Positions 60,242 through 64,000 of a stretch of 64,000 nt of DNA are shown piece after piece. The position numbers and the translations under genes are program-made. The stretch's first letter is position 1; each line of letters starts with the position of its first letter. The DNA lies in NCBI GenBank assembly GCA_003150035.1, contig QALR01000024.1:62001-126000 (forward strand), in the 5' to 3' direction. The notes beneath the pieces were generated by a model. It had not been told where the DNA came from. It worked only from the letters and a program-made list of their open reading frames with translations, and did not search any database. Source of the stretch: Clostridiales bacterium. GTDB taxonomy: Bacteria; Bacillota; Clostridia; Oscillospirales; CAG-272.

Positions 60242-60270
60242 TTGACAAACACTGGTATCTGTGATAGAAT
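60242..60270 (+). promoter_or_regulatory. Promoter of the ABC-2 exporter operon
   Basis: A perfect TTGACA (60242-60247), a 17-base spacer and TAGAAT (60265-60270), 50 bases before the ATPase gene. It is similar in several spacer positions to the promoter at 59251. Confidence 0.75.
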
Positions 60271-60321
60271 AGCAGGGAAAAACTCGGGTTGTATTTACAA
60301 TTTTACAAACAGGAGGGTATC

Positions 60322-61098
60322 ATGGAGGAAATTCTGACGGTGCGGGAGCTCACCAAAACGTTCCGTCTTTCCGCAAAGCAGCAAAAACGGGAGGCGACTG
60401 GTGCAAAGTATAAAACAGCAGTCGACCATTTGTCCTTTTCTATCAGAGAGGGAGAAATTTTCGGGCTTCTCGGCCCGAACGGAGCCGGAAAAACGACAAC
60501 CCTGCGGATGCTCGCAACGCTGATCCGTCCGGACTCGGGTACGGCCAAGGTCATAGGACACGATATTGTGCATGAGGCGGACGCGGTCCGCCGAAGCATC
60601 GGATTTTTAACGGGAGAATTAAAGCTCGAGGACTATTTTACGCCGAATTATCTGTTTGATTTCTTTTCGGAGCTGCACGGTGTGCCCGCCTGCGTGCGGG
60701 ATGAACGCAAAAGAACACTGTTTGGACGATTCGGAATCGATGATTTTGCCGATGTGAAAGTGGGAAATCTATCCACCGGTATGAAGCAAAAGGCTTCTAT
60801 TGTCATTTCGATTGTGCATGATCCGTCCATTATCATCTTTGACGAACCAACAAACGGCCTTGACGTTCTGACGGCGAAGGTGGTGACGGATTATCTTCTT
60901 TCCTTGCGGGGAGAAGGAAAAACCGTGATCCTCTCAACCCATATTTTCAGCCTTGTCGAAAAGGTATGTGACAGAGCCGGGATCATCATTGAAGGGAAAA
61001 TGGCTGCGTGCGGTACGCTCCCGGCGCTTTGCGGCGACAAATCCTTGGAGGACAGCTTTTTTGAGCTTTATAGGGAAAGGACGGGCGAGCGCGTATGA
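60322..61098 (+). CDS. ABC-2 type exporter ATP-binding protein (NatA-like)
   Basis: The 258-residue ATPase has Walker A GPNGAGKTT, LSTGMKQKASI as the signature, Walker B IIIFDEPTNGLD and STHIF for the H-loop. The similarity in arrangement is to NatA and other ATPases paired with ABC-2 permeases that export antibiotics, lipids or sodium. ATG at 60322 follows AGGAGGGT. Its end overlaps the permease start (ATGA). Confidence 0.92.
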   Translation: MEEILTVRELTKTFRLSAKQQKREATGAKYKTAVDHLSFSIREGEIFGLLGPNGAGKTTTLRMLATLIRPDSGTAKVIGHDIVHEADAVRRSIGFLTGELKLEDYFTPNYLFDFFSELHGVPACVRDERKRTLFGRFGIDDFADVKVGNLSTGMKQKASIVISIVHDPSIIIFDEPTNGLDVLTAKVVTDYLLSLRGEGKTVILSTHIFSLVEKVCDRAGIIIEGKMAACGTLPALCGDKSLEDSFFELYRERTGERV

Positions 61099-62264
61099 AA
61101 AACGGCATTTGGATCATCATGAAAAAAGAGCTTATCCGTTTTTTTACGGACAGACGTCTGATTCTCACCACGATTTTGATGCCCGGCGTTTTAATTTATC
61201 TGATGTATTCGCTGATGGGAACGGCCATTACCAATATGTATACACCGCAGACAGGGGCTACTGAGGTATTGGTGTCAGGCTTGCCTGATTCGATTGGCGG
61301 GATGGACGAGACGTATTCGTTGTCTTTTACCGAAATCAGACAGGCTGACGCTGAGGACGGCAAGCAGAGAGTGACAAGCGGCGATCTTACGCTTCTTGTC
61401 GTTTTTCCCGCGGACTTTGACGCATTGGTGGCGGATTATACGGTGGGGATCGGTCCGGCGCCGAACGTGGAGATCTATTATAATTCATCGAGTCCGAATT
61501 CTTCCGCAGCGTATCAGAATATGATAAATTTGCTGGATGCTTATGAAAATTCGATTGCCAACAAATTTGACATCAACGCCGGTGAGGGAACATACGATCT
61601 TGCATCGGAAAGGGATACGTCGGCGACTTTCTTCGCTGCGCTGTTGCCTATGCTGCTGATGATATTTCTCTTTTCCGGCTGTATGGCGGTGGCGCCTGAA
61701 TCCATTGCAGGCGAAAAGGAACGGGGCACCATCACGACCATTTTGGTGACGCCTATTCGCCGCAGTGATCTTGCCATCGGAAAAATCACGGCACTTTCTG
61801 TTATCGCGCTGCTTTCCGGGATATCGAGCGGGCTTGGCACTATTCTCTCATTTCCGAAGCTTATGGGAGGTACGGATGTCGTAGATACTAGCGTATATGG
61901 CCCGACAGAATATTTGTTGCTGTTGCTTTTGATTATGTCAACGGTCCTGTTGATTGTCACTGCTGTCTCCATCATTTCGGCGTTTGCCAAGACGGTCAAG
62001 GAGGCACAGACCTATGTCTCCCCTCTGATGGTTCTGGTCGTCGCAGTGGGAATTACGGCGATGTTCGGCAGTATCGCGGATAGTCCCGTGCTGTATCTCG
62101 TCCCCTTCTATAACAGCGTTCAGTGTATGGCGGCAGTATTCTCCTTTGAGGTGGTTCCGGTCAATTTCTTCATTGGCATCCTTTCCAATGTGGTATACAC
62201 AGGACTTGGCGTGTTTGTACTTTCAAAAATGTTCAACAGTGAAAAGATTATTTTTTCCAGATAA
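61095..62264 (+). CDS. ABC-2 type exporter permease (NatB-like)
   Basis: The 389-residue permease has an N-terminal helix after a short cytoplasmic stretch (about 21-45), an extracytoplasmic domain to about 180, and five further helices, with the ABC-2 signature SIAGEKERGTITTILVTPIRRSD between helices 2 and 3. The arrangement fits NatB. Substrate unknown. It overlaps the ATPase gene and is followed by a terminator. Confidence 0.92.
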   Translation: MKNGIWIIMKKELIRFFTDRRLILTTILMPGVLIYLMYSLMGTAITNMYTPQTGATEVLVSGLPDSIGGMDETYSLSFTEIRQADAEDGKQRVTSGDLTLLVVFPADFDALVADYTVGIGPAPNVEIYYNSSSPNSSAAYQNMINLLDAYENSIANKFDINAGEGTYDLASERDTSATFFAALLPMLLMIFLFSGCMAVAPESIAGEKERGTITTILVTPIRRSDLAIGKITALSVIALLSGISSGLGTILSFPKLMGGTDVVDTSVYGPTEYLLLLLLIMSTVLLIVTAVSIISAFAKTVKEAQTYVSPLMVLVVAVGITAMFGSIADSPVLYLVPFYNSVQCMAAVFSFEVVPVNFFIGILSNVVYTGLGVFVLSKMFNSEKIIFSR

Positions 62265-62279
62265 GACAGAAAAGAAAAA

Positions 62280-62310
62280 TCCACTCGTTGTACGGGTGGA
62301 CTTTTCTTTT
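62280..62310. terminator. Bidirectional terminator between the exporter operon and the GH78 gene
   Basis: The stem TCCACTCG/CGGGTGGA with loop TTGTA is followed by CTTTTCTTTTC on the plus strand; in the other direction the AAAAGAAAAA before it supplies T residues. The two operons converge here. Confidence 0.85.
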
Positions 62311-62330
62311 CATGATAGGCGCCGATGCCT

Positions 62331-64000
62331 TTATGCTCGAATATGATATGTACCCGTTCCCAATACACAGGGGGGCGCTTCGGGAAGAAGCAGCGTGGCT
62401 TCACAGCCGACGGGAATCTTGATTTCCAAAAGGGTTTTGCCGTTTTCTTTTCGGAAGCCACAGTGCAGGATTCCGTAAGGAGTATCCAGAACTCCTGACA
62501 CAGACTCCAATCCGCAGTTTATCGCCGGACGCAGCAAAACCGTGCGGTATCCGGGCGCCACGGGGGTGATACCGGCGACATACTTATAAAAGAACGCTGA
62601 AACATCGGAAAACATATGATGATTGCGTGAGCCGCCGCCGTTCCAGCATTCCCAAAGAGTGTTCGCGCCAAGTGTCAGCCAGTAGGCATAGCTTGGATAG
62701 GTAGGATTGGCAATCATCTGGAGTGCGAGATCGACCTTTCCATACATGCCAAGCACGTTCAGGACTGCCTTCATGCCGAGCACGCCGAAATCCAGATGTC
62801 CGTCGCAGGCGGCGATCTGTTCCTCTAATTTTTTGAGAAGCGCTGGGATTTCTCTCTTTTCCGCGAGTCCATGGTAGAGCATAACGGCAGTCGCGGTTTG
62901 GCAGTCGCCCATGACGGTGTGCGTTTTTTCATCGTAAAATCGTGTGCGGAAAGCAGTTTTGATATAGGCCGCTTTTTTCTTGTATTTTGCGGCATCCTCG
63001 GAAAATCCCAAAAGAACCGCTGATTTTTGTGCCATCCTAACAGCGCTGTAATAATAGGCGGTGTCCGTAACGGCGACCGGGCATTTGAAGGACTCCATAT
63101 TGACGCTGACAGCGGGACCGTCAAACGGCGCGCACCAGTCTCCGAGCCCGCCGTAGGAGATGCCGTCCTCGGACATGGTGTCCAGCCATGCGACAAAACG
63201 GCAGAGTGCGTCGTAATTGTCGCGCAGAACGGAAAGGTCGCCGGACGCCATATAAATCTGCCACGGGACCTCCCACATCGGCGCCGACCAGTCGGGACCG
63301 TTCAGGTTGCCGTTGTAGCCCCAACCCGGCGAGGGAACAATGCAGGGGACGCTTCCGCCCGGACGCTCGGCGTCCCGAAGGTCCTGCTGCCATTTTTTCA
63401 TGAGAGAATCCGCGGCGAAATTGAGAAGGAGCTGTTCCGCAGAAAGTCCTGTATCCCCGGTCCATGAGCTTTTTTCCCGTACGGCATCGGAGACAAGCGT
63501 ATTCATGCAGCAGGATGTCGTCGCGGCAAGGCACATGTTCTGAATTTTGTTGATTACCTCCGACGAGGTGACAAAGGTCCCGCGTGCTTCAAAATCGTTG
63601 CAGAGCGCGAGCGCCGTCACATCGGAAAGCTCTGGCTCCTCACGGCTGCCGGAAATTTCCACCCACTGATAGCCATAGTAAGAAAAGTGCGCGTGCCATA
63701 TTTCCGGCTCATCTGTGCGTTTGATATAGGTATCGGTCTGGAAACAATAATTTTTGATAAAGCCGGCAAGCGGCGCCTGATCCAGTCTGCCGTCATCCGT
63801 GAGCCTGTCGCAGTAGCGCACGGTAATTTTGTCTCCGCGCTTTCCGCGGAAGGTGATAAGACAGACGCCTGCCTGATTCTGCCCGATGTCAAAAAGCCAA
63901 CCCTCCGGTACCTTCTTTTTAGATACGGCGGGATAGCGGCGCAGGATGCGGATAGGCTCCATTTCCATGACGGAAAGCACGGCGCCCGGATTTTTGACGC
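62331..64000 (-). CDS. GH78 alpha-L-rhamnosidase (partial, N-terminus outside window)
   Basis: The visible 556 codons form the catalytic and C-terminal part of a GH78 rhamnosidase, which removes terminal rhamnose. It contains an upstream beta-domain (VCLITFRGKRGDKITVRY), the alpha/alpha barrel with the region SDAVREKSSWTGDTG that carries the probable general acid glutamate, PSPGWGYNGNLNGPDWSAP, LGDWCAPFD and the late TLWECWNGGGSRNHHMFSD. The frame is open to base 64000. No signal peptide can be judged. It is likely to work with the other glycosidases on plant or mucus glycans. Confidence 0.9.
   Translation of the reverse strand, partial: VKNPGAVLSVMEMEPIRILRRYPAVSKKKVPEGWLFDIGQNQAGVCLITFRGKRGDKITVRYCDRLTDDGRLDQAPLAGFIKNYCFQTDTYIKRTDEPEIWHAHFSYYGYQWVEISGSREEPELSDVTALALCNDFEARGTFVTSSEVINKIQNMCLAATTSCCMNTLVSDAVREKSSWTGDTGLSAEQLLLNFAADSLMKKWQQDLRDAERPGGSVPCIVPSPGWGYNGNLNGPDWSAPMWEVPWQIYMASGDLSVLRDNYDALCRFVAWLDTMSEDGISYGGLGDWCAPFDGPAVSVNMESFKCPVAVTDTAYYYSAVRMAQKSAVLLGFSEDAAKYKKKAAYIKTAFRTRFYDEKTHTVMGDCQTATAVMLYHGLAEKREIPALLKKLEEQIAACDGHLDFGVLGMKAVLNVLGMYGKVDLALQMIANPTYPSYAYWLTLGANTLWECWNGGGSRNHHMFSDVSAFFYKYVAGITPVAPGYRTVLLRPAINCGLESVSGVLDTPYGILHCGFRKENGKTLLEIKIPVGCEATLLLPEAPPCVLGTGTYHIRA

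Noticed and set aside
1..64000. CRISPR arrays, insertion sequences or prophage boundaries
   Set aside because: No regularly spaced repeats, no transposase or integrase reading frames and no att-like direct repeats were seen.

Overview
The window comes from a chromosome of the Clostridia (low-to-moderate GC Firmicutes), probably an uncultured gut-type anaerobe. Supporting evidence: a WhiA homologue, the paired GlgC/GlgD glycogen genes, a KOW-domain gene between map and infA, zinc-type S14 and L36, RBSs of the AGGAGG type, and a set of glycan hydrolases. The lineage is an inference from family content and gene order; no 16S gene is present. No insertion sequence, prophage, CRISPR array or rRNA gene was seen.

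Layout. 1-7.4 kb (minus strand): tatD (cut by the left edge), metG, nagA, rsmI, a TrmN6-like methyltransferase and a SpoU methyltransferase, then an SLH-domain protein and a membrane-anchored NERD-domain protein. 7.4-9.9 kb (plus): a cation diffusion facilitator and a URO-D-family protein, closed by a bidirectional terminator. 10-15.4 kb (minus): murB-whiA-dnaE. 15.4-18.5 kb (plus): a Crp/Fnr-type regulator with a palindrome at its own predicted start site, followed in the same operon by an SsuABC/TauABC-like uptake system; then tspO. 19.2-34.9 kb (plus): a glycogen/alpha-glucan cluster (glgB, glgC, glgD, a frame-broken membrane protein, a structured leader, glgA, glgP, GH13, a small lipoprotein, GH31, a ThyX-like protein, GH29). 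35-36.4 kb (minus): a TSCPD protein, a frame-broken amidohydrolase and tRNA-Arg(CCG). 36.4-52.95 kb (plus): the complete S10-spc-alpha ribosomal superoperon from rpsJ to rplQ including secY, adk, map, infA and rpoA. 53-62.3 kb (plus): two lipoproteins, two FtsX-type permeases and an ATPase; a CmpB-like membrane protein; a probable small RNA; an ABC-2 exporter. 62.3-64 kb (minus): a GH78 rhamnosidase cut by the right edge.

How it works together. GlgC/GlgD make ADP-glucose, GlgA and GlgB build glycogen, and GlgP, GH13 and GH31 degrade alpha-glucans. GH29 (fucosidase) and GH78 (rhamnosidase) suggest use of host or plant glycans. The ribosomal superoperon carries several hairpin-rich gaps (before rpsJ, rpsJ-rplC, rpsN-rpsH, rpsD-rpoA, rpoA-rplQ) that look regulatory.

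Most unusual signals: an apparently independent small RNA gene at 60.12-60.22 kb; three further structured RNA candidates (before glgA, after the GH29 gene, and before the TSCPD gene with a possible kissing-loop fold); two genes each broken by what looks like a single extra base in a homopolymer; an arginine/glycine-rich tail on ribosomal protein S3; and an FtsX-type permease lacking its last membrane helix. All structures were derived by eye, without folding or database searches.
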